64,000 nt of DNA, taken from Sphingomonas sp. Root720. GTDB taxonomy: Bacteria; Pseudomonadota; Alphaproteobacteria; Sphingomonadales; Sphingomonadaceae. The notes beneath the pieces were generated by a model, which was not told the DNA's origin, ran no database searches, and was given only the letters and a program-made list of their open reading frames with translations. Positions 33,882-43,107 of the stretch are shown here, in pieces (the first letter of the stretch is position 1; each line of letters opens with the position of its first letter). The translations under genes and the position numbers were made by a program. The stretch lies in assembly GCF_001428605.1 (NCBI RefSeq), contig NZ_LMID01000014.1:240247-304246 (forward strand), written 5' to 3'.

Positions 33882-36829
33882 GCCGGCTGTCGCAGGGCGG
33901 GCTGATCGATCGCGGACGTCCGCTCGATTTCACCTTCGATGGGAAAGGCTATCGCGGGTTTGAGGGCGACACGTTGGCATCCGCCCTGATCGCCAACGAT
34001 GTGCGACTGGTCGGAAGATCGTTCAAATATCATCGCCCGCGCGGGATATTGACGGCGGGCAGCGAGGAGCCGAACGCGCTGGTGACGCTCCGCAGCGGCG
34101 CTCATGCCGAACCGAATACACGGGCGACCACCGTATCACTCTACGATGGTCTCGAAGCGAGCAGCCAGAACCGCTGGCCGTCCCTTGCCTTCGACGTGAT
34201 GTCGGTGAACCAGCTATTCTCGCCGCTGTTCGTGGCCGGCTTCTATTACAAGACCTTCATGTGGCCGGCGGCCTTCTGGGAAAAACTGTACGAGCCGCTC
34301 ATTCGTCGAGCGGCCGGTCTCGGCAAGCTGTCGATGCTGCCGGATCCGGACATCTATGATCGCGAGCATGGTTTCTGCGACTTGCTAGTCATCGGCGGAG
34401 GCCCCGCAGGCCTCGCGGCGGCCTTGACGGCCGGGCGGGCCGGCGCACGCGTCATCCTGGCGGACGAGGATGCCTCGCCGGGCGGAAGGCTGCTCGCCGA
34501 ACGGCACGAAGTGAATGGGGAGGGCGGAGCGGCCTGGGCGGCACGTGCGGTCGAAGAGCTGGACGCGTTGTCGAACGTCCGCATCCTGTCGCGGACCACC
34601 ATTTTCGGCGTCTATGACGGTTGCGAATATGGGGCGGTCGAACGGGTTTCCGACCACCTTGCCGCTCCGCTCCCGGGACAGCCGCGCCAACGTCTCTGGA
34701 AGATCGTGGCGAAACGCGCCATCCTTGCCACGGGGGCGATCGAACGTCCGCTCGTCTTCGGCGGCAACGATCGGCCGGGCGTGATGATGGCCTCAGCCGT
34801 CTCCGCCTATGTCAACCGCTTCGCGGCCGCTCCGGGCAAGCGCGCCGTCGTCTTCACGACCACCGACAGCGGCTGGGCGACGGTGCGCGACCTCGTCGCG
34901 GCGGGCATATCGGTGGCAGCCGTCGTCGATGCCCGTCCCGCCGATGCGACGCTGGAGGCGGTTGCCCGCGGCCTCGGTGTCGAGGCGTTGCTCGGAGCGG
35001 TCGTCAGCCAGTGCCACGGCGGCCGGCTCGATGCGGTGACCGTTGGCACGCGCGACGGCGCATCGCGGCGCATCGGCTGCGACCTGCTGGCGATGGCAGG
35101 CGGCTGGAATCCGGCCATTGGCATCGGCAGCAACCTCGGGGCACGGCCGGTCTGGTCGGACGCTATCCACAGCTTCCTGCTCGACAAGGCGCCGCCCGGC
35201 CTCACGGCTGCTGGCGCGGCGCGGGGCGTCTTTTCGCTGGGGGCGGCACTTCGCGACGGCGCGATGGCGGCGGGCGGTGCGCTGGCAGCGCTTGGCCGAA
35301 CCGGGGTTTTACCGGATTTCGACGCCAGCTACGATGCTGCCGCCGTCGCGCCGCTCTGGCACATCGCGTCGCGGGGCAAGGCGTTCGTGGATTTCCAGCA
35401 TGACGTGACCGACGCCGACGTCGATCTGGCGGCGCGCGAAGGGTTCGTCTCGGTCGAACATCTCAAGCGTTACACCACGCTCGGCATGGCGACGGACCAG
35501 GGCAAGACCAGCCAGCTCAACGGCAATGCCAGGCTGGCGGCCGCCACCGGAAAATCCGTCGCAGAGGCCGGCACGATCCTGTCGCGTCCGCCCTATCTGC
35601 CCGTGGCGATCGGGCTGTTAGCCGGTCATCATCGCGGCCGCGACTTCCGTCCCATGCGAAAGACGGCCGCGCATCGCTGGGCCGCGGAGTGCAACGCCAC
35701 CTTCACCGATGCTGGCCAGTGGAAGCGGGCCCAATGGTTCCAGCGGCCGGGTGAGGCGCATTGGCTGGAGACGGTGAACAGGGAAGTCACCGCGACGCGC
35801 ACCGGCGTTGGCATCTGCGACGTGTCGACGCTCGGCAAGATCGACCTGGCCGGGCCCGACGCGGGCGTCCTGCTGGACCGGCTCTACATCAACATGTTCT
35901 CGACCCTTCCGGTGGGCAAGGCGCGCTATGGGGTGATGCTCCGCGAGGACGGGCTCGTGATGGACGACGGCACGACCACTCGGCTTGCCGAAGACCGATA
36001 TTTCGTCACCACGACCACGGTGAATGCGGCCAAGGTGATGCAGCACATCGACTATGCCCGGCATGTGCTGTGGCCCGAGCTCGACGTGCAGGCGACCTCC
36101 GTCACCGAGCAATGGGCGACCTATGCGGTGGCCGGACCCCGGTCTCGTGCGCTTCTACAACGCCTGTTGCCCGATCTCGACCTTTCGAACGAGGGGCTGC
36201 CCTATATGGGCGCCGTCGAGTTCCCATGGAGCGGCAGGACGGCGCGGCTCTTCCGCCTCTCGTTCTCGGGTGAGCTTGCCTATGAGATCAGCGTCCCTGC
36301 GGGGCTGGGCGAAGCGATGATTCGCGCCCTGTTCGATGTCGGACAGACCTTCGGCGTCACGCCTTATGGCACCGAGGCGCTCGGGGTGATGCGGATCGAG
36401 AAGGGGCATCCCGCCGGCAACGAACTCAACGGCACAACCACGGCGGCGGACCTCGGCGTGGGCCGAATGATGTCCACGAAGAAGGACTTCATCGGGCGCG
36501 TCATGGCCGCCCGTCCGGGGCTGATCGATCCCGATCGGCCAGCACTGGTCGGCCTCAGGTCGGCCGACGGCACGAGCCCGATCCGGGCCGGAGCGCATCT
36601 GATCGCGCCGGGCGCCCGGCCGGTGGCCATCAATGACGAGGGCCATGTCAGCTCGGCCGCTTTCTCTCCGACGCTGAATATGCCCATCGCGCTCGGCCTG
36701 CTGGCACGGGGACGCGAGCGGCATGGCGAGCGGATCGTCGTTCATGATCCAGTCCGCGGTGCCGATGTGGAAGCCGAGATCTGCAACCCTGTCTTCGTCG
36801 ATCCGGAAGGAGTGCGCGTTCGTGGCTGA
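33878..36829 (+). CDS. soxA: Sarcosine oxidase alpha subunit, second copy
   Basis: A 983-residue SoxA. The N-terminal FDGKGYRGFEGDTLASALI and SFKYHRPRGI segments, the GGGPAG loop at 173-178 and a full C-terminal GcvT-like THF domain (GTEALGVMRIEKGHPAGNELNG) are present. The reading frame is intact from end to end. The soxG start overlaps its stop, but that soxG is truncated, so assembly of a complete tetramer would need the gamma subunit from 4943-5473. Confidence 0.95.
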   Translation: MSRLSQGGLIDRGRPLDFTFDGKGYRGFEGDTLASALIANDVRLVGRSFKYHRPRGILTAGSEEPNALVTLRSGAHAEPNTRATTVSLYDGLEASSQNRWPSLAFDVMSVNQLFSPLFVAGFYYKTFMWPAAFWEKLYEPLIRRAAGLGKLSMLPDPDIYDREHGFCDLLVIGGGPAGLAAALTAGRAGARVILADEDASPGGRLLAERHEVNGEGGAAWAARAVEELDALSNVRILSRTTIFGVYDGCEYGAVERVSDHLAAPLPGQPRQRLWKIVAKRAILATGAIERPLVFGGNDRPGVMMASAVSAYVNRFAAAPGKRAVVFTTTDSGWATVRDLVAAGISVAAVVDARPADATLEAVARGLGVEALLGAVVSQCHGGRLDAVTVGTRDGASRRIGCDLLAMAGGWNPAIGIGSNLGARPVWSDAIHSFLLDKAPPGLTAAGAARGVFSLGAALRDGAMAAGGALAALGRTGVLPDFDASYDAAAVAPLWHIASRGKAFVDFQHDVTDADVDLAAREGFVSVEHLKRYTTLGMATDQGKTSQLNGNARLAAATGKSVAEAGTILSRPPYLPVAIGLLAGHHRGRDFRPMRKTAAHRWAAECNATFTDAGQWKRAQWFQRPGEAHWLETVNREVTATRTGVGICDVSTLGKIDLAGPDAGVLLDRLYINMFSTLPVGKARYGVMLREDGLVMDDGTTTRLAEDRYFVTTTTVNAAKVMQHIDYARHVLWPELDVQATSVTEQWATYAVAGPRSRALLQRLLPDLDLSNEGLPYMGAVEFPWSGRTARLFRLSFSGELAYEISVPAGLGEAMIRALFDVGQTFGVTPYGTEALGVMRIEKGHPAGNELNGTTTAADLGVGRMMSTKKDFIGRVMAARPGLIDPDRPALVGLRSADGTSPIRAGAHLIAPGARPVAINDEGHVSSAAFSPTLNMPIALGLLARGRERHGERIVVHDPVRGADVEAEICNPVFVDPEGVRVRG

Positions 36830-36965
36830 TATCTACGTTCGGACGTGCTCGGGCTTCGGCCTCGCTGCAGTCATGGCCCGCAAGGCCGTGCCGTGCATGG
36901 CGATCGGCGATGCCCTCAAGATTGACCCGCCTATTGGTCCCGCAATCAAGCACGGTGCCCCATGA
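36822..36965 (+). pseudogene. soxG: Truncated sarcosine oxidase gamma subunit (second locus)
   Basis: A 47-codon open frame beginning with GTG inside the soxA stop (overlap 8 bases, the same overlap as in the first locus). It encodes VADIYVRTCSGFGLAAVMARK, a plausible SoxG N-terminus, and then runs out at TGA 36963. Normal SoxG is about 180 residues. The sequence switches to gpsA-like coding in another frame at about 36955, so a deletion removed the rest of soxG. Assignment to SoxG rests mainly on position and overlap. Confidence 0.65.
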
Positions 36966-37542
36966 GGTGGCGGCGGGCCGGCCGACCGCGATCACGCTCG
37001 CTTGTCAGGATGCCGCCGTCGGCCTGTCGCTCGCCGAACGGCTGCGGCGCCCCGCGTTCAGGCCCTATCTATCGAGCGACGTTATCGGCGCAGAGATCGG
37101 CGGCGCCGTCAAGAATGTGTTGGCGATCGCCTGTGGCGTTGTCGAGGGTGCGGGGCTCGGTCTGAATGCCCGTGCCTCGCTGATCAGCCGCGGCTTTGCC
37201 GAGATGAGCCGCTTCGGCACCGCGCGCGGGGCCCGTACCGAGACTCTCGGCGGCCTGTCGGGCCTCGGCGACCTGGTGCTGACCTGCTCGTCGACCAGTT
37301 CGCGTAATTTCTCGCTCGGCAAGGGGTTAGGCGAAGGCATCGCACCTGCGCGTTTGCTCGGCGATCGGCGGAGCGTGGCGGAAGGTGCCGCCACCGCCCC
37401 GGTGCTGGCGGAGGCGGCACGGGTGGCGGGGATCGACATGCCCATTGTCGATGCAGTCTGCGCGCTGCTCGACCGAAAGGCGATGGTCGACGAGGTGGTC
37501 GCGGCGCTGCTCAGCCGCCCGCTCAGGCGCGAAGACGGCTGA
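36955..37542 (+). pseudogene. gpsA: 5'-truncated glycerol-3-phosphate dehydrogenase [NAD(P)+]
   Basis: The C-terminal 195 codons of GpsA are clear: HEVAAGRPTAITLACQD, then DVIGAEIGGAVKNVLAIACG, NARASLISRGFAEMSRFG, LSGLGDLVLTCSS and a normal C-terminus with PIVDAVCALL. The NAD-binding N-terminal half (about 140 residues) is missing. An ATG at 36910 would give a 210-residue chimera whose first 15 residues are soxG DNA read in another frame. Without the Rossmann half it cannot be an active dehydrogenase. An intact gpsA must exist elsewhere if the cell needs it. Confidence 0.85.
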
Positions 37543-37688
37543 GTAGACCGCACCCTCGCTGTAACCCTGACGACGGCCTGTCCATTATCTGTCACCTGAG
37601 TGACTTGCTGGCCGGTCTGATGCGACAGCCGGTGGATTTCCACCGGGCCGTTCCCTTCGCTGCGAATGGCGGCCTTGGGGATGGACGC

Positions 37689-37875
37689 ATGTCGCGCCGC
37701 CAGCGGAAGAAGGTCGAAATGCTGTTCGCCCACCTCAAGCGCATCTTGAAGCTGGATCGCCTGCGCCTGCGAGGCCCAAATGGCGCAAGAGACGAGTTCC
37801 ACCCCGGCCGCCGCCGCTCAGAACCTGCGGAAAATGGCCAAGATCATACCCATGACGAGGCCGGCACCGGCCTGA
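37689..37875 (+). pseudogene. Transposase C-terminal remnant (IS5/IS1182-like)
   Basis: MSRRQRKKVEMLFAHLKRIL, then LDRLRLRGPNGARDEFH in one frame, continuing in the next frame as AAAAQNLRKMAKIIP to a stop. This is the well-known C-terminus of IS1182/IS5-group DDE transposases. The rest of the transposase and both IS ends are absent or unrecognisable. It lies 147 bp after the truncated gpsA, so this element may have mediated the soxG/gpsA deletion. The flanking stretches 37543-37688 and 37876-37958 show no gene. Confidence 0.75.
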
Positions 37876-37958
37876 CCGGCGCAGAACGCCGCTCGCCCCC
37901 CGTCGTGGAGCACATCCCAAGCGCTCCCGCAGCCGAGTTTTTCAACGGAATAAAGCGC

Positions 37959-38867
37959 TTAGCAGCCAGCGGAATCAGGGCCGAGGCAAGCCTGCCGCAT
38001 GCAGTTCCGCAACCAACGATGCGCTGGATCGCCATCGAGCCGCGGATGCCACAGCATTGAGATCGTGAAGTTGTTTACGGGAAAAGGCAGCGCGAAGCTG
38101 AACATGCTGTCGCGGAGCGCTGCCGTATGTTTTTCCGGCACCGTCGCGATGAGGTCTGACCCACGGGCTAGAGCCAGCGCCGCCGCATAGCCATCGACGG
38201 TGGTCATGATGTTCCGCCCAAACCCCGCGTCGCTAAGCTTCTCGTCGATCCGGCCCATATCCATGCCATGGCGCCAGACCACGACATGATCCCATGTGAC
38301 ATAGTCAGCCAGCGTTATAGCTGAGCGCGCCAGCGGATGATCGCTCCGAACCACGCCGATATAGCGATCGCTGAACAGCGCCTGGGTCTTCAACTCTGGC
38401 CCGACCGTCCTGGCGACCACACCGGTCTCCAGATCGATGGTGCCGTCGCGCAAGCCTTCGCTGAGCTTGTCCAGTTTGCGCACGAAGCGCAGTCGGACAT
38501 TAGGAGCTTCCTGTCGGACCCGTTCGATCAACGCTGGCGCGAACGTCTCGGTCAGCCCGTCGGTGGTGCGCAGCGTAAAGCTCCGTGCTAGTGTCGCCAG
38601 TTCCAGCCGGTCGGCCGGACGCAGCAACACCAGCGCTTCCTCGACCAGTTCGTGGACGCGGACCTTCATCTCGGTCGCGCGCGGCGTCGGGACCAGCCCG
38701 CGCCCGGCGCGGACCAGCAATTGATCGCCGGTCACGGTGCGCAGGCGGGTGAGCGCGCGGCTCATCGCCGAGGGGCTGAGCTGGAGTCGCGCGGCGGCGC
38801 GCGCGACGCTGCCTTCGGTCAGCAGCACGTCCAGCGTGTGTAGCAGGTTGAAGTCGGGCGGCAGCAT
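37959..38867 (-). CDS. LysR-family transcriptional regulator
   Basis: A 302-residue LysR regulator. The N-terminal winged HTH reads FNLLHTLDVLLTEGSVARAAARLQLSPSAMSRALTRLR, and the C-terminal periplasmic-binding-protein-like effector domain follows. Start at 38867 (MLPPDFN) is preferred over 38981 because the HTH then begins at the usual position. It is divergent from the cupin-MFS unit with a 132-bp gap, so it probably controls that unit. The effector is unknown. Confidence 0.92.
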   Translation of the reverse strand: MLPPDFNLLHTLDVLLTEGSVARAAARLQLSPSAMSRALTRLRTVTGDQLLVRAGRGLVPTPRATEMKVRVHELVEEALVLLRPADRLELATLARSFTLRTTDGLTETFAPALIERVRQEAPNVRLRFVRKLDKLSEGLRDGTIDLETGVVARTVGPELKTQALFSDRYIGVVRSDHPLARSAITLADYVTWDHVVVWRHGMDMGRIDEKLSDAGFGRNIMTTVDGYAAALALARGSDLIATVPEKHTAALRDSMFSFALPFPVNNFTISMLWHPRLDGDPAHRWLRNCMRQACLGPDSAGC

Positions 38868-38999
38868 CGCGGTCCCCTGTTCGCGCCATTCGATATAGGG
38901 CGCCAAACGCAATGATACCATGCAAATGCTGCGCCTTCTGCATGTATCAGCGTTGCCGTAGGTCTGCGTCCATCGCTTCACCGTAGAAGGAACGAGCGC

Positions 39000-39527
39000 G
39001 TGACCGAGAACAGCCTAGACAGATTCGTCGCCGCGGTGCGGGCCGACTGGCGCCCGATCAGCACCGCCCTGGTCGCACAGTGCCGCGCGCATCTCGATGC
39101 GCTGACGCTCGGCCACGAAAATGAGGAATGGCTTGCCAGCCTGATCGCCGAGCGCCCGGCGACGCGCGAGCTGCATCGCGAGCCGGGCAGCTTCATGCTG
39201 CTCGCCCATGCCGAGCGGCAGGATCTGTATCGCCCGCCACACGATCATGGCCGCGCCTGGGTGGTCTATGCCGTCCAGTCGGGCGCGCTCGAGATCGGCA
39301 CCTATGGGCGGGTGGGCGAGCGGCTGGTGCGGCGCGAGACCATCGTCCTGCGCCCCGGCGAGGCGCGCGCCTATCTACCCGGCGACATCCACGATACGCG
39401 CTGCCTGACCGAGGAGGCGCTGGTGTTCCGCTTTACCGAGCGCGATCTGCGCCGTGAGGACCAGGTCGAAGGCCGCGTCACCCGCTTCGTCGCGCGGGAG
39501 GGCGAATGGTTCGTGCCGGGCGCGTGA
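39000..39527 (+). CDS. Cupin protein (cysteine dioxygenase-like)
   Basis: A 175-residue cupin. The metal-site motif PPHDHGRAWVVY near 79-90 and a later GDIHDTR give the His set of a cupin, and the layout resembles cysteine dioxygenase-like or PnpS-type small cupins. It starts at GTG 39000; no better start exists. It overlaps the MFS gene (TGATG). It could be a thiol dioxygenase or a simple sensor/binding protein. The LysR-cupin-MFS arrangement suggests an efflux or detoxification unit. Confidence 0.75.
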   Translation: MTENSLDRFVAAVRADWRPISTALVAQCRAHLDALTLGHENEEWLASLIAERPATRELHREPGSFMLLAHAERQDLYRPPHDHGRAWVVYAVQSGALEIGTYGRVGERLVRRETIVLRPGEARAYLPGDIHDTRCLTEEALVFRFTERDLRREDQVEGRVTRFVAREGEWFVPGA

Positions 39528-40867
39528 TGGGCGAGCGAGTGAGCGGGATTGCCGTGCTTTCGGCGATGGCGCTGGTCGTGCTCGACGCCGGGCTGATCAA
39601 CGTCGCGCTGCCGGTGATCGGCACGGCGCTGAAAGTCACGCCGGCGCGGGCGATCCTGGCGGTCAGCGCCTATCAGACCGCGCTGGTGATCGGGCTGCTG
39701 CCCTCGGCCCAGCTCGCCGACCGGTTCGGCTATCGCCGGCTGTTCGTTGGTGGGCTCGCGCTGTTCAGCGCCGCGTCGATCGCCTGTGCCTTTGCGACCG
39801 GCCTGGCGATGCTGGTGGCGGCGCGGGTGGCGCAGGGGCTGGGTGGCGCGGCAATCATGGCGCTGGGGATCGCGCTGCTGCGGTTCGCGCTGGGGACGGA
39901 GCAGCTGGGCAGAGCGATCGGCTGGAACGCGATGACCGTCGCACTATGCTCGGCGGCGGGTCCGATCGCCGGGGCCTTGATCCTAGCCGCCGCGCCTTGG
40001 CCTTGGCTGTTCCTCGCCAAGCTTCCGATCATCGCGGTTGCGCTGATCGCGTCGCGTGCGCTGCCTGACGTCGCGCCGAGCAGGGCGCGAGTCGATGCGA
40101 TGGGCATCGCGATGCATGGCTCGGCCGCCGCGCTGATCCTCGTCGCGGCGGGCATGGCGATCGCCCACCCGCTGCGGGCGGCGCTGCTCGGCGGCGGCGC
40201 AGTGGTGCTCGCTGCGGCCTTGATCCAGCGGCAGAAGTCGCAGCCGGCCCCGCTCTGGCCGATCGACCTGCTGACGCGGCGGCCGTTCCGGATCGCGGTG
40301 ATCGCGTCGATCTGCTGCTTCACCGGCCAGTCGGCGGGGCTGCTCGCGCTGCCCTTCTATCTCCAGTTGGGCCTGGGCCATGGCCCGGTCGGCGCGGGGC
40401 TGGTGATGACCTGCTGGCCGCTCACCGTCGCCATTGCCAGCATTGCCGCGAACCGGCTGGCGGAGCGGTTCGGTTCCGCATGGCTTTGCATGGCCGGCGG
40501 CGCGACGCTCGGAGCTGGGCTGTTGCTGCTGGCGCTGTGGCCGGTGCGGGTGGATGTCACGCCGCTCGCCATCGGTGCGGCGCTGAGCGGGTTAGGTTTC
40601 GGGCTGTTCCAGACTCCTAACAACCGCACCTTGTTCCTGACCGCGCCGCCCGAGCGTGGCGCCGCTGCGGGCGGAATGCAGGGCAGCGCACGGCTGATCG
40701 GGCAGACGGCCGGCGCGTTGGTGATCGGGCTGCTGCTGGCGTGCGCATCGCCGCTGACGGCACTGCGCATCGGGCTGGCGCTGGCGGCGCTCTTCGCGCT
40801 CGTCGCAGCGCTGGTCAGCGCGCTGGAAGCCCGGCCAATCGCGCAGCTTCGCCGCGGACGGTCCTGA
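39527..40867 (+). CDS. MFS transporter (DHA2/14-TM drug-efflux-like)
   Basis: A 446-residue inner-membrane protein with about 12-14 hydrophobic segments. The motif-A-like LADRFGYRRLFVGGL follows TM2, and the motif-C-like helix contains SAAGPIAGALI. The layout matches proton-linked drug or small-molecule efflux pumps. The start ATG at 39527 overlaps the cupin stop. It is probably co-regulated by the divergent LysR. Its substrate cannot be named. Confidence 0.88.
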   Translation: MGERVSGIAVLSAMALVVLDAGLINVALPVIGTALKVTPARAILAVSAYQTALVIGLLPSAQLADRFGYRRLFVGGLALFSAASIACAFATGLAMLVAARVAQGLGGAAIMALGIALLRFALGTEQLGRAIGWNAMTVALCSAAGPIAGALILAAAPWPWLFLAKLPIIAVALIASRALPDVAPSRARVDAMGIAMHGSAAALILVAAGMAIAHPLRAALLGGGAVVLAAALIQRQKSQPAPLWPIDLLTRRPFRIAVIASICCFTGQSAGLLALPFYLQLGLGHGPVGAGLVMTCWPLTVAIASIAANRLAERFGSAWLCMAGGATLGAGLLLLALWPVRVDVTPLAIGAALSGLGFGLFQTPNNRTLFLTAPPERGAAAGGMQGSARLIGQTAGALVIGLLLACASPLTALRIGLALAALFALVAALVSALEARPIAQLRRGRS

Positions 40868-40895
40868 GTTTTCCGTATCGCATGAGGATGAACCG

Positions 40896-41186
40896 ATGAA
40901 GTGGCGGCATAACGCCTTGGCGCTTACTGCCGCCTTGCGGCCCGCCGCGCCGGCAATCGCACGACCGGCGGCTGCCGTGCAGGCTGGGCAGGGCGGCTTC
41001 CAGCGCGCGACGACAGCGGATGGGACGGAGACCGGCATCTGGCATCCGGCCTCGGGCGTGCCTGCCGGTCAGCGGATCGGACTCTATTCGCAGACAGTGG
41101 TCGCCGACAACATGCCGCCGAAGGGCCGGCATCCGCTGATCGTCATCTCCACTCACGAGTACGACGGCAGCTTGCGGGAAGCATGA
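40896..41186 (+). pseudogene. Truncated alpha/beta hydrolase (dienelactone hydrolase/PAF-AH-like N-terminus)
   Basis: A 96-codon frame with a signal-like N-terminus and VGFQRATxxD-like GGFQRATTADGTETGIWHPASG, then a strand HPLIVISTHEYDGS where family members read LIVxSHGxGGS. The catalytic Ser, Asp and His regions that should follow over about 200 more residues are missing. The frame ends just before the recombinase-module remnant. It is likely the 5' stub of a hydrolase cut off by a rearrangement. It follows the MFS gene by 28 bp. Confidence 0.65.
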
Positions 41187-41332
41187 CAGTATCCTCGAAT
41201 GTCGGCCTTTAGGGCGCAGCTGACATTGCAAAACTTCCTTGCAACCGACGCATTTCAAATATGCGGCCGTCTTTCAGCTTGTGCCTTCCCACTCGCCGAT
41301 AAGTGCGGCGCGATGAACCCAGACGACAGCCA

Positions 41333-41434
41333 GAGCGGCATGAGCTGCCCCTTATGATATCTGCGCCATTCGGCGTGGAGCTGGGCCTGCGACAATGTCG
41401 CAAGGCCAGCCGGTTGCTCGTCGATGCCGGCCAT
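41333..41434 (-). pseudogene. DUF2924 remnant (second recombinase-module copy)
   Basis: The first 34 codons (MAGIDEQPAGLATLSQAQLH...HKGQLMPL) match the intact DUF2924 gene at 870-1319 almost residue for residue. Beyond that the sequence is unrelated, and the open frame runs on to 41255 with nothing recognisable. The ATG overlaps the DUF3489 remnant stop exactly as in the intact module. Confidence 0.85.
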
Positions 41435-41553
41435 CAGTTTGCCAGCCGGTAGCTGGTCTCGCCGGTGCGGCTGGTTTCCTTGAGGCGCTCGCGCTTCTCG
41501 CGGATGCCTGACAGGAAGGACCGCGCGCCATGCGGCTGCCAATGGGCGGCCTG
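41434..41553 (-). pseudogene. DUF3489 C-terminal remnant (second recombinase-module copy)
   Basis: Encodes QAAHWQPHGARSFLSGIREK, then a TGETSYRLAN end, matching the C-terminal half of the DUF3489 protein at 1319-1564. The N-terminal half is missing; the MFS gene at 41569 begins to be encoded within 16 bp. Direct comparison of the two DNA copies shows roughly four of five bases identical, so this is an older, diverged copy and not a recent duplicate. Confidence 0.85.
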
Positions 41554-41568
41554 AGTTTTGTGACGACG

Positions 41569-42876
41569 TCAGTGGCGCGCGGCGATGAAACGGCGGTAGG
41601 GGCTGCGGCCGGACTTCAGGATCAGGCAGGCGCCCACCGACGATCCCGCGATGACGATCGCGATGGATTGCCCCACGGCCATCGGCGTACCGAAGACATA
41701 ATCGTTGAGGAGCCCGACGATAGCCGAGCCAAGCGCGAGCCCCAGCAGCGAGTTGCTGCACAGGAAAAGCGCCGAGACGCGAGAGCGCATATTGGCGGGT
41801 GGGACGATCTGCATCACGGCCGTCGACGGGGGCATGGGGAAAGACGCGAAGAACTGGGTTGCCGCCAGCAGCATGATCGCCGTCGAAAAGCTTCCGGCGA
41901 AGGGCAGGAGGGCGGCGGGAACGACCGAGCCGGCGGCTCCGATCATGCCGGTGCGAAACGGAGCGTCGGCATAGCCGCGCCGCGTCAGCCAATCCATGAG
42001 CAGGCCGCTTACCATCACCCCGCCGCCGCCACACAAAATGGCGATGAGGCCGAGGGGCAGGCCAACATCGCCGGGCTTCAGGTCGAAGGTGCGCATCAGA
42101 TAGGCGGGTGACCAGCCAAGGACGGTGAACAGCGCCATCGCCGCCAGGGTGAAGCCGAGCATGTGCGGGATGAACACCGCTCTCTGCCCCCACAGAAAGC
42201 CCAGCACGGCGCTGAAGGGCGCAGCTTCCGTCTGTGGCCGACGCCCCGAGGGAAACGGCTCCCGCACGGTCAGGAAGATGATCAGCGCGAGCAGCAGACC
42301 GGGGAGACCGACCGTTACGAGCACGATCTGCCAAGGCTGTAAGACGAGCCCGAAGACGTTGGCCGGACCGTGCGCCGTGATGGTCGCGATCGCGGCGCCG
42401 CCGACGAGAAAGGCGATGCCCGCGCCGAAGAAGGAGCCCAGCGAGAACACCGCGATCGCGCGGCCCAATTGTTCTTTCGGGAACAGGTCGGTGATCAGCG
42501 AATAAGCGGCGGGCGCAAGCGCGGCTTCCCCCGCACCGACGCAGACGCGCGCGATGAACAGCTGGATGAAGCTGCGCGCGAGGCCGCAACAGGCGGTCGC
42601 GAGGCTCCAGAATGCCAGGCCGACCACGATGATCAGAGGCCTCGACTTCCGATCGGCCAGCGACGCGATCGGAATGCCCATCGTTGCATAGAAGATCGAG
42701 AAGGCCAGTCCGTGGAGCAGGCCGAACTGCGTGTCGCTCAGCCCTAGGTCCGCTTTGATTGGCTCGATCAGGAGGGATAGTATCTGCCGATCGATGAAGG
42801 AGAAGATGTATGCGAACATGCACAGGATCACCACGAGCCATGCGCGCCAGTTCGTTGTCAGGGGAGCTGAGTGCAT
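41569..42876 (-). CDS. MFS transporter (spinster-like / hexuronate-type)
   Basis: A 435-residue 12-TM transporter. It has the SFIDRQILSLLIEPIKADLGLSDTQFG N-terminus typical of the spinster-like MFS group common in sphingomonads, and motif A SLADRKSRPLI after TM2. It is probably a proton symporter for a small organic acid or a sugar derivative. It is separated from the following glycoside cluster by a 231-bp gap (42877-43107), which contains no gene and should hold its promoter. Its 3' end abuts the recombinase-module remnant. Confidence 0.9.
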   Translation of the reverse strand: MHSAPLTTNWRAWLVVILCMFAYIFSFIDRQILSLLIEPIKADLGLSDTQFGLLHGLAFSIFYATMGIPIASLADRKSRPLIIVVGLAFWSLATACCGLARSFIQLFIARVCVGAGEAALAPAAYSLITDLFPKEQLGRAIAVFSLGSFFGAGIAFLVGGAAIATITAHGPANVFGLVLQPWQIVLVTVGLPGLLLALIIFLTVREPFPSGRRPQTEAAPFSAVLGFLWGQRAVFIPHMLGFTLAAMALFTVLGWSPAYLMRTFDLKPGDVGLPLGLIAILCGGGGVMVSGLLMDWLTRRGYADAPFRTGMIGAAGSVVPAALLPFAGSFSTAIMLLAATQFFASFPMPPSTAVMQIVPPANMRSRVSALFLCSNSLLGLALGSAIVGLLNDYVFGTPMAVGQSIAIVIAGSSVGACLILKSGRSPYRRFIAARH

Positions 42877-43107
42877 CGGGCGGTTCCCTGTCTAGTTATC
42901 GATGTGATCGGTCGAGCTGAATCCGCGACCAGACCGGTTTGTCTCCGACCATATTCGATAGCGAAGATTCAAGATTTCCGCCTAGCGCCCACCGTCGATC
43001 TGGAAAAGTAATCGATTTCATCGGGCGGCGTCAATTGTCGTATTTCGCCTGCGGCGATCGTGGCGGCCGATGAAAGAGGGTGGCGGTCACCTCGCTGCTG
43101 CAGACGT

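Noticed and set aside
37605..38060. 151-codon frame taken as a whole gene
   Set aside because: Only the segment from 37689 resembles a transposase C-terminus, and it changes frame; the rest is not coding by similarity.
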